Below are positions 24,013 to 34,023 of a DNA stretch of 41,882 nucleotides, in pieces. A model generated the notes under the pieces. It made no database searches. It was not told where the DNA came from and saw only the letters and a program-made list of their open reading frames with translations. The stretch is from contig CAJFMB010000013.1 of the NCBI GenBank assembly GCA_904390925.1, forward strand, positions 1 through 41,882, in the 5' to 3' direction. A program made the translations under genes and the position numbers. Numbering within the stretch: the stretch's first letter is position 1; every line of letters begins with the position of its first letter. The stretch is from an uncultured Subdoligranulum sp. (GTDB lineage Bacteria > Bacillota > Clostridia > Oscillospirales > Ruminococcaceae).

Positions 24013-26046
24013 TCAATTTTCGGGCTGCGCAGTGTCAGGGGCGGAGGCATCCGGCTGCGACTCTGCAGCAGGCTCAGCCACGGGAGGCTCGACCTGCCCG
24101 GCGCCGGTTTCCTCCATCAGGTTGCGGAACTCCTCGCCGGAGATCTTTTCCTTTTCAATCAGAACGCCGGCTACCTGGTGCAGCTTATCCATGTGGTCGG
24201 AAAGAATCCGGCGGGCATTCTCGTAGGACTCATCCATGATGTCGCGGATCTCGTGGTCGATCTCGGAAGCCGTCACCTCCGAGTAGCTCTTGCCCTGGGC
24301 CAGGTCACGTCCCAGGAAGGTCTGCCCCGGATCATTGCCATACACCACAGGGCCCAGCCGCTCGGAGAAGCCGTAGCGGGTAACCATGGCGCGGGCCATA
24401 TCGGTGGCGCGCTCCAGGTCGTTGGAGGCACCGGTGGAGATGTCGTCCAGCACCAGCTGCTCGGCAACGCGGCCGCCCAGCAGGCAGACGATATCCTCGT
24501 ACATAGCGGTACGGGTGACGTAGCTGGGTTCCTTGTCCGGCAGATACATGGTGTAGCCGCCGGCGGCACCACGGGGAATGATGCTGATCTGGTGCACCGG
24601 ATCGTGGGTCGGGCAGAAATAACCGGTGATGGCATGCCCGGCCTCATGGTAGGCGGTCAGACGCTTTTCCTTGTCGGTGACAACACGGCTCTTCTTCTCG
24701 GGGCCTGCCACCACCTTGATGGAGGCTTCCTCGATTTCCGGCTCGGTGATGGCTTTCTTGCCTTTCCGGGCTGCCAGCAGTGCCGCCTCATTGACCAGGT
24801 TTTCCAGGTCTGCACCGGAGAAGCCGGCGGTGGACTGGGCGATGGTTTTCAGGCTCACATCCGGGCCGAGGGGTTTGTTCTTGGTATGGACCCGGAGAAT
24901 CTCCTCACGGCCCTTCACATCCGGCAGGCCCACATAGACCTGACGGTCAAAACGGCCGGGACGGAGCAGTGCCTTGTCCAGGATGTCGGCACGGTTGGTT
25001 GCCGCCATGACGATCACGCCGTCGTTGGCGTCAAAGCCGTCCATCTCCACCAGCAACTGGTTCAGGGTCTGCTCGCGCTCGTCGTGACCGCCGCCCAGTC
25101 CGGTACCGCGCTGGCGGCCCACGGCGTCAATCTCGTCGATGAAGATGATGCTGGGCATCGTCTTTTTGGCCTTTTCAAACAGGTCACGCACACGGGAAGC
25201 ACCAACGCCCACATACATCTCGACAAAGTCGGAACCGGAGATGGCGTAGAACGGCACCCCGGCCTCACCGGCGCAGGCACGGGCCAGCAGGGTTTTGCCG
25301 GTGCCCGGAGGGCCCACCAGCAGCACGCCGTGCGGGATACGGGCGCCCAGAGAATTGAAGCGCTCCGGCGCCTTGAGGAACTCGACGACCTCCTGAAGTT
25401 CGGCCTTTTCCTCCTCCGCGCCGGCCACGTCTGCAAAGGTTGCCTTGCGCTGGCTTTCCTGCTGATCCTTGACCTTGGCACGGCCCACATTCATGATGCC
25501 GTTGCCACCCGCACCGCTGCGGTACATCGAAATGAACAGGAAGGCAACGCCGCCGATCATGATGACATAGAGGATGATTTCCATCCATGGCACGCTGGCA
25601 CGCAGCGCAGTCATGTCATAGACCATCGGCGCATCCGGGTTTGCCTCATTGTACTGGTCGATATACCCTTTTTCGTAAAGGGTGTTCAGGAACAGTTCCA
25701 CATAGGGCAGTTTGTAGGTGACCAGAACCGTGCCGCCATTCTGGGGACCGAAATCCTCATCCGCACCGGCCAGCTCCTGCAAAAGGCCGGTGGATTCGGT
25801 CGTCTGCACGGCATTGTCCGGCAGGGGCTTTGCCCCTTCCTTCAGGCTCAGGTCGATCACGCCCGTGTTGCGGTCCAGCTCAAATGCCGTGACCTGATTG
25901 TTTTCAAAGTATTCAATGACATCCGAGTACGCCATGGTGCTTTTTTCCGACCCGGACAGTGACGAGTACATCGTCACCAGTACCAGCGCAAGTACCAGCA
26001 CAATGGCAATGATAATTCCGCCACCGAAACGAGGTTTTTGCTGCAA
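24013..26046 (-). CDS. ftsH: ATP-dependent zinc metalloprotease FtsH
   Basis: Membrane-anchored AAA+ protease that degrades misfolded membrane and regulatory proteins. The 677 residues comprise TM1 (~11-29), an extracytoplasmic domain (~30-152), TM2 (~154-175), the AAA domain with GPPGTGKT (245-252), Walker B IIFIDEID (300-307) and the second-region [18 protein letters not shown], and the protease domain with HEAGH (467-471). The Glu/Pro/Ala-rich C-terminal tail (~640-677) is probably disordered. The start is TTG, with AGGAG seven bases upstream; no nearby ATG gives this N-terminus. It is last of the tilS-hpt-ftsH run, a classic Firmicute order. Confidence 0.98.
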   Translation of the reverse strand: MQQKPRFGGGIIIAIVLVLALVLVTMYSSLSGSEKSTMAYSDVIEYFENNQVTAFELDRNTGVIDLSLKEGAKPLPDNAVQTTESTGLLQELAGADEDFGPQNGGTVLVTYKLPYVELFLNTLYEKGYIDQYNEANPDAPMVYDMTALRASVPWMEIILYVIMIGGVAFLFISMYRSGAGGNGIMNVGRAKVKDQQESQRKATFADVAGAEEEKAELQEVVEFLKAPERFNSLGARIPHGVLLVGPPGTGKTLLARACAGEAGVPFYAISGSDFVEMYVGVGASRVRDLFEKAKKTMPSIIFIDEIDAVGRQRGTGLGGGHDEREQTLNQLLVEMDGFDANDGVIVMAATNRADILDKALLRPGRFDRQVYVGLPDVKGREEILRVHTKNKPLGPDVSLKTIAQSTAGFSGADLENLVNEAALLAARKGKKAITEPEIEEASIKVVAGPEKKSRVVTDKEKRLTAYHEAGHAITGYFCPTHDPVHQISIIPRGAAGGYTMYLPDKEPSYVTRTAMYEDIVCLLGGRVAEQLVLDDISTGASNDLERATDMARAMVTRYGFSERLGPVVYGNDPGQTFLGRDLAQGKSYSEVTASEIDHEIRDIMDESYENARRILSDHMDKLHQVAGVLIEKEKISGEEFRNLMEETGAGQVEPPVAEPAAESQPDASAPDTAQPEN

Positions 26047-26139
26047 AAAATCAACTCCTACTCTGATTCATGTCCGGGCACTGGCGTCGGCTGCGGCACA
26101 ACCGCCGGCATCCGTCCCTCGCCCCTGTGCCGGACAGAT

Positions 26140-26691
26140 TTATTTTTTATCGTAAATTTCGGGTTTCAGGACCCCCACGTAGGGAAGATTGCGGTACTTT
26201 TCGTCGTAGTCCAGGCCATAGCCCACCACAAACTCATCCGGCACGTCAAAGCCCTTGTAATCCGGCTCAATGTCCGCCTGGCGGCGGCTGGGCTTGGAGA
26301 GAATGGCACAGATCTTGACGCTGCTGGGGTTGCGCATCTTGAGCATGGGAACCAGATGGGACAAGGTGACGCCGGTATCCAGGATATCCTCCACAATCAG
26401 CACATCCTTGCCGGACAGGTCCTGATCCAGATCCTTGATGATCTTGACCAGGCCGCTGGTGCTGGTGCCGGAGCCATAGCTGGAAACCACCATGAAATCA
26501 ATGCCGCAGGGAATGGTGACAGCGCGCATCAAATCGGCCATGAAAACCACTGCACCCTTGAGGATGGAAACCAGCAGCAGGTCATGGCCGGTATAATCCC
26601 GGCTGATGGCGGCGCCCAGCTGGGCAACCTTGTCCTTGAGCTGCTGTTCCGAGACAAGGATGTGGTCGATGTCACAGTTCATGTCGTACAT
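26140..26691 (-). CDS. hpt: Hypoxanthine phosphoribosyltransferase
   Basis: Purine salvage: hypoxanthine (and guanine) plus PRPP gives IMP (GMP). It has 183 residues, normal length. The PRPP-binding loop VLIVEDILDTGVTL is at ~97-110. ILKGAVVFMADL supplies the pyrophosphate loop, and DFMVVSSYGSGTSTSG is the flexible catalytic loop. The C-terminal FDVPDEFVVGYGLDYDEKYRNLPY motif is diagnostic. GGAGG overlaps the end of tilS, so the two are translated together. Confidence 0.97.
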   Translation of the reverse strand: MYDMNCDIDHILVSEQQLKDKVAQLGAAISRDYTGHDLLLVSILKGAVVFMADLMRAVTIPCGIDFMVVSSYGSGTSTSGLVKIIKDLDQDLSGKDVLIVEDILDTGVTLSHLVPMLKMRNPSSVKICAILSKPSRRQADIEPDYKGFDVPDEFVVGYGLDYDEKYRNLPYVGVLKPEIYDKK

Positions 26692-26697
26692 GTTTTG

Positions 26698-28089
26698 TCA
26701 TTCCTCCGTATTGCGCCAGGCATGCACCACCAAAACGGTGCGGGTGTCCGGGCCGGGGGCAAGCCCCTCTGCAAAGCCACAGCTGTAAAGCCAAAGGACT
26801 TCACTGCCGTCTGCCAGCAGCGGCATCAGCGCGCGGTCCGCCGGATTTGTGCCAAGCTCATTGAACAGTTTTTTGAGTGATTTCCTGACATGCCGTCCGG
26901 CAGGGCGGAAGGAATCGCCCGGCTGACGAGTACGCAGTAAAATACTCTTTTGTATTTTATCATAATCTGCGCTGCAGTTTAAGTCTTTTTTGAAAATTGG
27001 TGCATTTTTCAGAAAATCTTCATAATTTTGAGTCTCAATTTTCACAGAAAACCCGCCCGGCAGGCGGTAAATTCCCGGCAAAGCCGGCTGCGGCGGGGCC
27101 GGGAGCGGCAAACTGTCCGGCGGCGCCTGCCGAAACAGAAGCCCGTCCTTCACCCGGTAGCTGACCTCCGGCGTCAGTTGCAGGGCGCCCTCCCCCCGGA
27201 AAATCAAAAAGTGCAGCAGGCTGACATACTTTTCCTCCGCGTCCCGCACCGGCGTCACCAGGCTGTGCAGGGCTGCATCCAGCACCGGGCCGTCGGCGTC
27301 CTTCAGACGCTGCACATCGTATCCGCCCTCCAAAGCAGCCGCCTGCAGCAACGCCGCCGCCTCGGCAGTGAGCCAGGCATCCAGCTGCTGCATCTGACGG
27401 CAGAAACGTCCGATTGCCTGCTCTGCCGCCGGGTTGACGCTTTCCAGCGCAGGGATGGCATGGTGCCGGATGCGGTTGCGGGCATAGTCGTCGGTCTCGT
27501 TGGTGAAGTCCTGTACATAGTCTTGCCCCAGTGCCCGGCAATAAGCAGCCGTCTGCGAACCGGTAAGGCAAAGGCACGGCCGCACATAGACCCCGCGCCG
27601 GGCCGGAATGCCCGCCATGCCATGCAGCCCTGTGCCCCGCGCCAGTCGGAACAGAAGCGTTTCCGCCTGGTCGGACAGGGTATGGGCGGTGGCGATTTTG
27701 GCCTCCTCCCGCTGGGCCAGGGCATCAAACCAGCCGTAGCGCAGCTTGCGGGCCCAATCCTCGCTGGGATGTTCCGGGATGGTCACCCCCTCCCGGACCG
27801 CGTCATAGACAAACAGTTCGATGCCGTGGCTGCGGCAGAACTGCCGCACAAAGTCGGCATCCCGGCGGGATGCCTCCCCCCGGATGCCGTGGTCCACATG
27901 GGTGGCCAGCACCCGGATGGCCAGCTGGCGCCGGCAGCGGGTCAAAAACAGCAAAAGGGCCATAGAGTCTGCCCCTCCGGAGCAGGCCGCAATGACCCTG
28001 TCGCCGGGCTTGAACAGCCCGTGCTGCCGGCAGAAGGCCAGCAGTTTTTGTTCAGTTTGTTCGATAATAGGATCAACCGAAGTCGTCAT
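26698..28089 (-). CDS. tilS: tRNA(Ile)-lysidine synthase
   Basis: Adds lysine to C34 of tRNA-Ile(CAU) so that it reads AUA. The 463 residues comprise an N-terminal PP-loop ATPase (SGGADS at 37-42, DHGIRGEASRRDADFV, HTLSDQAETLLFRLARGTGLHG in two runs), a middle domain, and the C-terminal tRNA-acceptor domain (RPAGRHVRKSLKKLFNELG). Its ATG lies inside the last 17 bases of dnaB. It is essential in almost all bacteria and is expected as a single copy. Confidence 0.97.
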   Translation of the reverse strand: MTTSVDPIIEQTEQKLLAFCRQHGLFKPGDRVIAACSGGADSMALLLFLTRCRRQLAIRVLATHVDHGIRGEASRRDADFVRQFCRSHGIELFVYDAVREGVTIPEHPSEDWARKLRYGWFDALAQREEAKIATAHTLSDQAETLLFRLARGTGLHGMAGIPARRGVYVRPCLCLTGSQTAAYCRALGQDYVQDFTNETDDYARNRIRHHAIPALESVNPAAEQAIGRFCRQMQQLDAWLTAEAAALLQAAALEGGYDVQRLKDADGPVLDAALHSLVTPVRDAEEKYVSLLHFLIFRGEGALQLTPEVSYRVKDGLLFRQAPPDSLPLPAPPQPALPGIYRLPGGFSVKIETQNYEDFLKNAPIFKKDLNCSADYDKIQKSILLRTRQPGDSFRPAGRHVRKSLKKLFNELGTNPADRALMPLLADGSEVLWLYSCGFAEGLAPGPDTRTVLVVHAWRNTEE

Positions 28090-29470
28090 GGCTGTAATCC
28101 AGATTCATAAACCGGGTGTGTGCACCGTCCCAGCCCAGACGCACCGAGGTGGTCTCGCCGTGACGGTTTTTGGCAACGATACATTCGGCCACATTTTCGT
28201 CCGCCTGGTCCCCTTCCCCGTTCTGGCTGTTGTAGTAGGCAGCACGGTAGAGAAACAGCACCACGTCGGCATCCTGCTCGATGGAGCCGGAGTCGCGCAG
28301 GTCGGACAGCTGCGGACGGTGATCCGACCGGCCGCTGGCTTTTTCCGCGGCACGGGACAGCTGGGACAGCGCAATGACCGGCACATTGAGTTCCTTGGCC
28401 ATGATTTTCAGGTTCCGGGTGATGTCGCTGATTTCCTGTACGCGGCTCTCGGTCCGTTTGGAGGACTGCATCAGCTGCAGATAGTCGATGATGACCAGCC
28501 CGATCTTGTCCTTCTTGGGGTCCTGGTTGATCTGACGGATCTTTGCCTTGATTTCCGGCACCGAGATGCCGGAGGAGTCATCCATATAGATGGGGGTATC
28601 GTACAGCAGCGTGCTGGCCCCCACCAGGTCGTTCCAGTCGGAGTCGTTCAGGCGTCCGGTACGGAAGGTCTGGCTGTCGATGCCCGCGGTGCTGGACAGG
28701 ATACGGTCGGTGAGCTGTTCGCAGGTCATTTCCAGGCTGAAAACGATGGTGGGCACCTTCTGGAGCCTTGCCACATTGGTGGCGATGTTCAGCGCAAAGC
28801 TGGTTTTGCCCATGCCGGGGCGGGCCGCCAGAATGATCAGGTCCGACCTGCCAAGACCGGTGAGCACCGTGTCCAGATAGGTGAACCCGGTGGGAATGCC
28901 GGCGTATTTGTCCCGCTCAGGACCGCTGAGCTTCTGCAGTGTCGCAATGACATCCAGGATGGATTCCTTGATGGTCTTGACGCCGGACTTGTCCTTGCCG
29001 CTGCGGATGTCGTAAATTTTCTGCTCGGCGCTTTCCAGCAAAAGATCGGCGTCGGATTCCTCCGCCGACTGCTGCAGAATGGTGCGGGCAGCCTCGATCA
29101 GGCGACGGGTCTGGTATTTCTCCTTGACAATGCGGATATAGGAATCCACATTGGAAAGCGCCGGGACCGTCTCGGCCAGGCGTGCCACATAGATCTTGGC
29201 GTCGTCTGCCCCCTGAAAGGCCTGGTTCTGGGCCAGGGCATCCACCAGGGTGACCACGTCCACGGCCTCGTTCTCGGCAAACAGGGCCGCCATCTGGGTG
29301 TAAACCGCCCGGTTCTGTTCCGAGTAGAACATATCCGGTTCCAGCTCGGTGATCAGCTCGGTGAGGATATTTTCATCCATCAGGGCGGCGCCCAGCACGC
29401 TCTGCTCCGCCTGCATGTTGTACGGCATCTGCACCCCCAGCCCGGCCAGGCTGAGTTCATTGTTTGCCAT
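28073..29470 (-). CDS. dnaB: Replicative DNA helicase
   Basis: Hexameric helicase that unwinds DNA at the replication fork. It has 465 residues. The N-terminal domain (~14-120) starts PYNMQAEQSVLGAALMD. The RecA-like domain has Walker A ARPGMGKTSFALN near residue 205, VFSLEMTCEQL, Walker B LVIIDYLQLM, and SQLSRAAEKASGRSDHRPQLSDLRDSGSIEQDADVV in successive runs. No intein is seen. GGGAGG precedes the ATG. It follows rplI by 71 bases, matching the rplI-dnaB pairing common in Firmicutes, and overlaps tilS. Confidence 0.98.
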   Translation of the reverse strand: MANNELSLAGLGVQMPYNMQAEQSVLGAALMDENILTELITELEPDMFYSEQNRAVYTQMAALFAENEAVDVVTLVDALAQNQAFQGADDAKIYVARLAETVPALSNVDSYIRIVKEKYQTRRLIEAARTILQQSAEESDADLLLESAEQKIYDIRSGKDKSGVKTIKESILDVIATLQKLSGPERDKYAGIPTGFTYLDTVLTGLGRSDLIILAARPGMGKTSFALNIATNVARLQKVPTIVFSLEMTCEQLTDRILSSTAGIDSQTFRTGRLNDSDWNDLVGASTLLYDTPIYMDDSSGISVPEIKAKIRQINQDPKKDKIGLVIIDYLQLMQSSKRTESRVQEISDITRNLKIMAKELNVPVIALSQLSRAAEKASGRSDHRPQLSDLRDSGSIEQDADVVLFLYRAAYYNSQNGEGDQADENVAECIVAKNRHGETTSVRLGWDGAHTRFMNLDYSHDDFG

Positions 29471-29541
29471 TGTGCGCCCTCCCTTCGTCTGAAATCAGAA
29501 TCCTTTGTCAGCGATGGCCTGACAGCCTCGCTGTTTTTGCG

Positions 29542-29991
29542 TTACTGCTGCTCCTCTACCTTGACCTTGAAGTTGGCGGAGACACCGGCGTACAGCTTGA
29601 CGGTGGCGTCATAGCTGCCAAATTCCCGGATGGAAGAAGGCATCTCCACCTTCTTTTTGTCCACCTCGGCGCCGATCATCTTGCTCAGGGCTTCCGCCAC
29701 GTCCTTGGACGTGACCTTGCCGTACAGCTTGCCGGAAGCGCCGCCCTTGACCTTGACGGTGACGATCTTGTCCTTGACCTTGGCTGCCAGGGCCTGGGCC
29801 TCGGCGCGGGCTTCCGCCTCATGGTGTGCCTTGGCCTCGCTCTTGGTGCGGGCCACGTTCAATGCGCCGGCGTCCGCCACTGCGGCCAGACCCCGGGGAA
29901 ACAGAAAGTTGCGGGCGTAACCGTCCGACACTTCATGGATTTCGTCCTTCTTGCCAATATTCTTGACGTCCTGCTTGAGAATGACTTTCAC
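29542..29991 (-). CDS. rplI: 50S ribosomal protein L9
   Basis: Large-subunit protein that supports reading-frame fidelity. The 149 residues show the N-terminal domain with [33 protein letters not shown]-type sequence (residues ~2-34), the long central helix rich in Ala/Lys/Glu, and the C-terminal domain with [16 protein letters not shown]. The start is GTG, with GGGAGGG upstream. It lies 27 bases after gdpP, a conserved neighbour. Confidence 0.98.
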   Translation of the reverse strand: MKVILKQDVKNIGKKDEIHEVSDGYARNFLFPRGLAAVADAGALNVARTKSEAKAHHEAEARAEAQALAAKVKDKIVTVKVKGGASGKLYGKVTSKDVAEALSKMIGAEVDKKKVEMPSSIREFGSYDATVKLYAGVSANFKVKVEEQQ

Positions 29992-30018
29992 AGCAAAACC
30001 CTCCCTTGAATTGGAAAC

Positions 30019-31983
30019 TTATTTATTGTTGGCCGCCTGTGCGGCACGGTAAAGGTCAATCTGTTCCCGGATGCGCTGCTCCGCTTCCTTGGGGGTACAG
30101 TTTTTCAGCTGCGCACCGGCCATGGTCAGATGGCCGCCGCCGCCCAGCGGTTCCAGGATCACCTGGACGTTCAATGCACCCATGCTGCGGGCCGAAATGT
30201 TGACGCCGCCGTTTTTGGCAACTGCCACGAAACTGGCGTCCACACCGGTGATGGTCAGCAGGTCATTGGCCGCCATGGGCAGCACAACCGCCATGCCGGG
30301 TTCCAGCTCGCCGGAAATGGCAATGGCGCAGCCCTTGTAAATGTAGGCGCCCTCCACAATCCGGGCGCGGGCTTCATACTCCTCCTTGGAGGTATTGAAG
30401 AGCAGTTTTGTGTCGGCAGTCTGGGCACCGCGGCTGCGCAGCCAGGCAGCAGCCTCAAAGGTGCGCACCCCCACGTGCAGCGCAAAGCTGCGGGTGTCCA
30501 GCATGATGCCGGCCAACAGAGCCTCCGCCTCCAGAGGCGTGATGTTGCCCTCGCTGGGCATGAACTGCAGCAGCTCGCAGACCAGCTCGCTGGCGCTGGA
30601 GGCATAGGGCTCGTGGTAGAGCAGAACCGGGTTGTCAATGTGTCCCACCGCCATGCGGTGATGGTCAATGACCACAACCCGCTGGCATTTTTCGTAGATC
30701 TTTTGGCTCTCCAGAAGCCGCTTCTGGTAGGTATCCACCACGATCAGCAGCGTTTTTGGGGTGATGATCTCGTAGGTCTCTTCCGGCTCGATGAAGTTGT
30801 CGCCTTCCCCTGCCCGGTCAAACAGGTCGATCAGCTGGCCGGCCAGCGTCGCCCCCCGTCGCACCGTGATCACCGAAGGCACCCCGCACATCTTGCAGAT
30901 GCGCAGAATGCCAATGGCCGAACCGATGGCATCCAGGTCGCTCATGCTGTGGCCCATGATCAGCACGCTGTCGCTCTGGCGGATCTGGTCCTCCAGCGCA
31001 TTGGCGATGATGCGGCTGCGCACATGGCTGCGCTTTTCCACACCATGGGACACGCCGCCGAAGAATTCAAACCCGTCAATGGTTTTGACGGCAGCCTGGT
31101 CACCGCCGCGGCCCAGGGCAATGTCAATGCTTTCCCGGGCCATGTCCTGGCATTCCGCCAGCGTCTTGCCGCCGTGACCCACACCGATGGAAATGGTGAT
31201 CATCCCGCCGGGATGCAGCGCCCGCACCTTGTCCAGAACATCAAAACGGTGCTTGATCATCCGGCGGATGTGGCGCTCCTCCACCACCGCAATGTAGCGG
31301 CTGTTGGAAACCCGGCGCAGAAACCCTGTGGTCTGACCGATATACTCCTCCAGGAGGCGGTTGATGGCTTCCTGCTCGTGGGCCTGCTCCGAGTCCTTCA
31401 TGTCGGTGAACAGCTCGTCGTAGCTGTCGATGACAATGATCATGTAGGCCGGACGGCTGGCGGCATATTCATCCAGCGTGTCCTTGTAAAAGGTGTCATC
31501 CACCAGATAGACAATACTGGCGCCGTTGGCGGTGGGGCTTGGGCTGGTATAGGCCGTGAAGCGGAAATCATTGACGGTGATATCCTGCCCGTGAGGACGG
31601 GCACAGACATCCAGGTCCAGCCCCGGAAGCAGCTGACTGACGGGCGCCATGATGGCGTCCTTGCCTGCCAGCACCTGCTCCTTGAAATAAGCATTATACC
31701 ACAGCACCGTGTGGCCGGACAAGAGCAGCACCGGAATCGGCAGCTGCGTCAGGGCATACTGCACCTTGCTGCCGCCGAACACATTGCCGCCCAGGTTTTT
31801 GGCCACAAAGGTGCGGATGCGCCGCCGGTTGGCAAGCAGCAGAATGACGGCAGCCGCCATCGCAACCACCGGTGCCAGAAGCCACTGCGGTGCATACAAG
31901 GCCACCGGCACCGCCAGGGCAATGCAGCAGACGGCCAGCAGCAGCAAAATGGCACCCGTATCCAGACGTAACTTGTTTTTCAT
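30019..31983 (-). CDS. gdpP: Cyclic-di-AMP phosphodiesterase, GdpP type
   Basis: Membrane-bound enzyme that hydrolyses c-di-AMP and so tunes potassium, osmotic and wall homeostasis. The 654 residues comprise two N-terminal transmembrane helices (~11-29, 32-50), a PAS-like sensor (~75-160), a degenerate GGDEF domain (~170-300), then the DHH-DHHA1 catalytic region with LIMGHSMSDLDAIGSAIG, VVDTY, VIDHHRM and LGGGGHLTMAGAQL. The metal-binding acids and histidines of the DHH core are present. It follows rnj and precedes rplI and dnaB in one apparent operon. Confidence 0.96.
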   Translation of the reverse strand: MKNKLRLDTGAILLLLAVCCIALAVPVALYAPQWLLAPVVAMAAAVILLLANRRRIRTFVAKNLGGNVFGGSKVQYALTQLPIPVLLLSGHTVLWYNAYFKEQVLAGKDAIMAPVSQLLPGLDLDVCARPHGQDITVNDFRFTAYTSPSPTANGASIVYLVDDTFYKDTLDEYAASRPAYMIIVIDSYDELFTDMKDSEQAHEQEAINRLLEEYIGQTTGFLRRVSNSRYIAVVEERHIRRMIKHRFDVLDKVRALHPGGMITISIGVGHGGKTLAECQDMARESIDIALGRGGDQAAVKTIDGFEFFGGVSHGVEKRSHVRSRIIANALEDQIRQSDSVLIMGHSMSDLDAIGSAIGILRICKMCGVPSVITVRRGATLAGQLIDLFDRAGEGDNFIEPEETYEIITPKTLLIVVDTYQKRLLESQKIYEKCQRVVVIDHHRMAVGHIDNPVLLYHEPYASSASELVCELLQFMPSEGNITPLEAEALLAGIMLDTRSFALHVGVRTFEAAAWLRSRGAQTADTKLLFNTSKEEYEARARIVEGAYIYKGCAIAISGELEPGMAVVLPMAANDLLTITGVDASFVAVAKNGGVNISARSMGALNVQVILEPLGGGGHLTMAGAQLKNCTPKEAEQRIREQIDLYRAAQAANNK

Positions 31984-32064
31984 TGGACTTCCTCATTTGC
32001 CGCGGGACGGGGAATTTCCATCCCCTTGCGGTCGGTAATGATACAGCCTGACGGGAAATTTCTG

Positions 32065-34023
32065 TTACACTTCCATGAGAATGGGAAGAATCATGGGGCT
32101 GCGCTTAGTCTTGCGGTAGATATAGCTGGACAGCGCCTCCCGCACGCGGGTCTTGAGGCTGTTCCAGTCATGGGCATTGTCAGCCAGGGCACGGTCCAGG
32201 GCGATCTCCACCTGGGTGCGGGCGCCGTCCATCAGCTCCTCACTCTCCCGCACGTAGACAAATCCGCGGGAAACCAGTTCAGGCCCGGCCAGAACCCGGC
32301 CGCTGCGGCTGTCAATGGTGACCGTCACCACAATGATGCCGTCCTCGGACAGGTGGTGCCGGTCACGCAACACCACGTTGCCCACGTCGCCCACACCGTA
32401 GCCGTCCACCATGACGGCACCCGCAGGCACCGTGCCTTCCAGAACCATGCTGTCGCGGGACAGACGGATCTTCTGGCCGTTTTCGGCGATGTAGATGTTC
32501 TGTCTGGGGATGTAGCCCAGATGTTCCGCCGTCTCGGCATGGCGCTTGAGCTGTTTGAACTCGCCGTGCACCGGCAGGAAATACTGCGGGTGTGCCAGCG
32601 TCAGCATCAGTTTCTGCTCTTCCTGGCAGGCGTGGCCGGAGACGTGGGTATCGTACATATTCTCGTAGATGACCTCAGCGCCCAGGGCAAGAAGGCCATT
32701 GACCACCTTGGTGACCGTCTTTTCGTTGCCGGGAATGGGACGGGCCGAGATGATGATGAAATCACCGGGGCCGACCTTGACATTGCGGTGGCTGGCCTGA
32801 GCCATGCGGGACAAAGCCGACAGCGGCTCGCCCTGGCTGCCGGTGGTGATCAGCACCACCTTTTCCGGCGGGTACTTGTTGACTTCCTCAATGTCGATCA
32901 GCACATTGTCCGGCACATGCAGGTAGCCCAGTTCCTTGGCCATCTCGGTGTTGGAGACCATGCTGCGGCCATTGACCGCCACCTTGCGGCCCGACTCGAT
33001 GGCCAGGTCGATGATCTGCTGGATGCGGTAGATGTTGGAGGCAAAGGTGGCCACAATAATCCGCTTTTTACGGGCACGGTTGAACAGGGCGCGGACGCCC
33101 TCGGCCACCGTCTGCTCGGTGGCAGTGAAGCCGGGACGCTCGGCGTTGGTGGAGTCGGCCAGCAGGGCCAGAACCCCCCGGCGGCCATATTCGGCAATGG
33201 TGGAAAGGTCGGTGACCGCATCGCCGGACAGCGGCGTATAGTCAATCTTGAAGTCGCCGGTGTGAATCACGATGCCGGCCGGGCACTCAATCGCATAGGC
33301 CAGCGCATCGGGAATGGAATGGTTCACGTGAATAGGCTCCACGGTAAAGCAGCCCAGACGGACCTTCTGCCGGGGGCGGATCTCGTTGAATTTGGCGCTG
33401 GCAGCCAGGCCGTGCTCCTCCAGCTTGTTGCGCATCAGGCCGATGGTCAGCTTGGTGGCATAGATGGGAACATTGAACTGCCGCAGAAGATACGGCAGGC
33501 TGCCGATGTGGTCCTCGTGACCGTGGGTGATGAACAGGCCCTTGATGCGGTCCTTGTTTTCCAGCACATAGGTGAAATCCGGAATGACCAGGTCAATGCC
33601 GAACATGTCGTTGTCCGGGAACACCGAACCGCAGTCCACCAGAATCATATCCCCCTGGCACTCATACAGGGTGATGTTCTTGCCAACCTCGCCCAGACCG
33701 CCCAGCGGGCAGATGTGCATGGGGATGGCCGGCTGGGCCTCCACCGCCTGCATGTGGTTGCGCCCTGCCGGACGACGGCGCGGGCGGGGATTCTGCTGCG
33801 GCGCCTGTGCGGCCGCGGTTGCCTGCGGGGCAGGATTGCGGCGGGTGCGCTGGGGACGCGGGGAACGCTGCGGGCGGGAAGGCTGCACCACCACCTCGAC
33901 AGCGGATTCGGTTTCCGCCGGCTGCGGGTTTACGGCACGGCGGGGACGGCGCTGCGCATTGTTGCGGGGAGCGCGGGGCAGTTTGGTACGGTTGGGCTGA
34001 CGCTTGTCGTTGAAATCTTCCAT
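32065..34023 (-). CDS. rnj: Ribonuclease J with a basic N-terminal extension
   Basis: Metallo-beta-lactamase-fold RNase with 5'-3' exonuclease and endonuclease activity, central to mRNA decay and rRNA processing in Firmicutes. The 652 residues are about 100 more than usual. Residues ~1-98 are an added Arg/Pro/Ala/Gln-rich tail, probably disordered. The catalytic part begins CPLGGLGEVGKN near 105; HGHEDH is at 167-172; HTGDFKIDYTP and the beta-CASP region follow, then VSGHACQEEQ. An upstream in-frame start exists, but GGAGG lies five bases before ATG 34023. It is first gene of the long minus-strand cluster, behind a structured leader with a consensus promoter. Confidence 0.96.
   Translation of the reverse strand: MEDFNDKRQPNRTKLPRAPRNNAQRRPRRAVNPQPAETESAVEVVVQPSRPQRSPRPQRTRRNPAPQATAAAQAPQQNPRPRRRPAGRNHMQAVEAQPAIPMHICPLGGLGEVGKNITLYECQGDMILVDCGSVFPDNDMFGIDLVIPDFTYVLENKDRIKGLFITHGHEDHIGSLPYLLRQFNVPIYATKLTIGLMRNKLEEHGLAASAKFNEIRPRQKVRLGCFTVEPIHVNHSIPDALAYAIECPAGIVIHTGDFKIDYTPLSGDAVTDLSTIAEYGRRGVLALLADSTNAERPGFTATEQTVAEGVRALFNRARKKRIIVATFASNIYRIQQIIDLAIESGRKVAVNGRSMVSNTEMAKELGYLHVPDNVLIDIEEVNKYPPEKVVLITTGSQGEPLSALSRMAQASHRNVKVGPGDFIIISARPIPGNEKTVTKVVNGLLALGAEVIYENMYDTHVSGHACQEEQKLMLTLAHPQYFLPVHGEFKQLKRHAETAEHLGYIPRQNIYIAENGQKIRLSRDSMVLEGTVPAGAVMVDGYGVGDVGNVVLRDRHHLSEDGIIVVTVTIDSRSGRVLAGPELVSRGFVYVRESEELMDGARTQVEIALDRALADNAHDWNSLKTRVREALSSYIYRKTKRSPMILPILMEV

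Noticed and set aside
24178-25962. A 594-codon open frame antisense to ftsH, with similar long antisense frames over fhs, gdpP, rnj, dnaB and pyk
   Set aside because: They are rich in Gln/His/Val as expected from the complement of biased codons, and the opposite frames are unmistakable genes.
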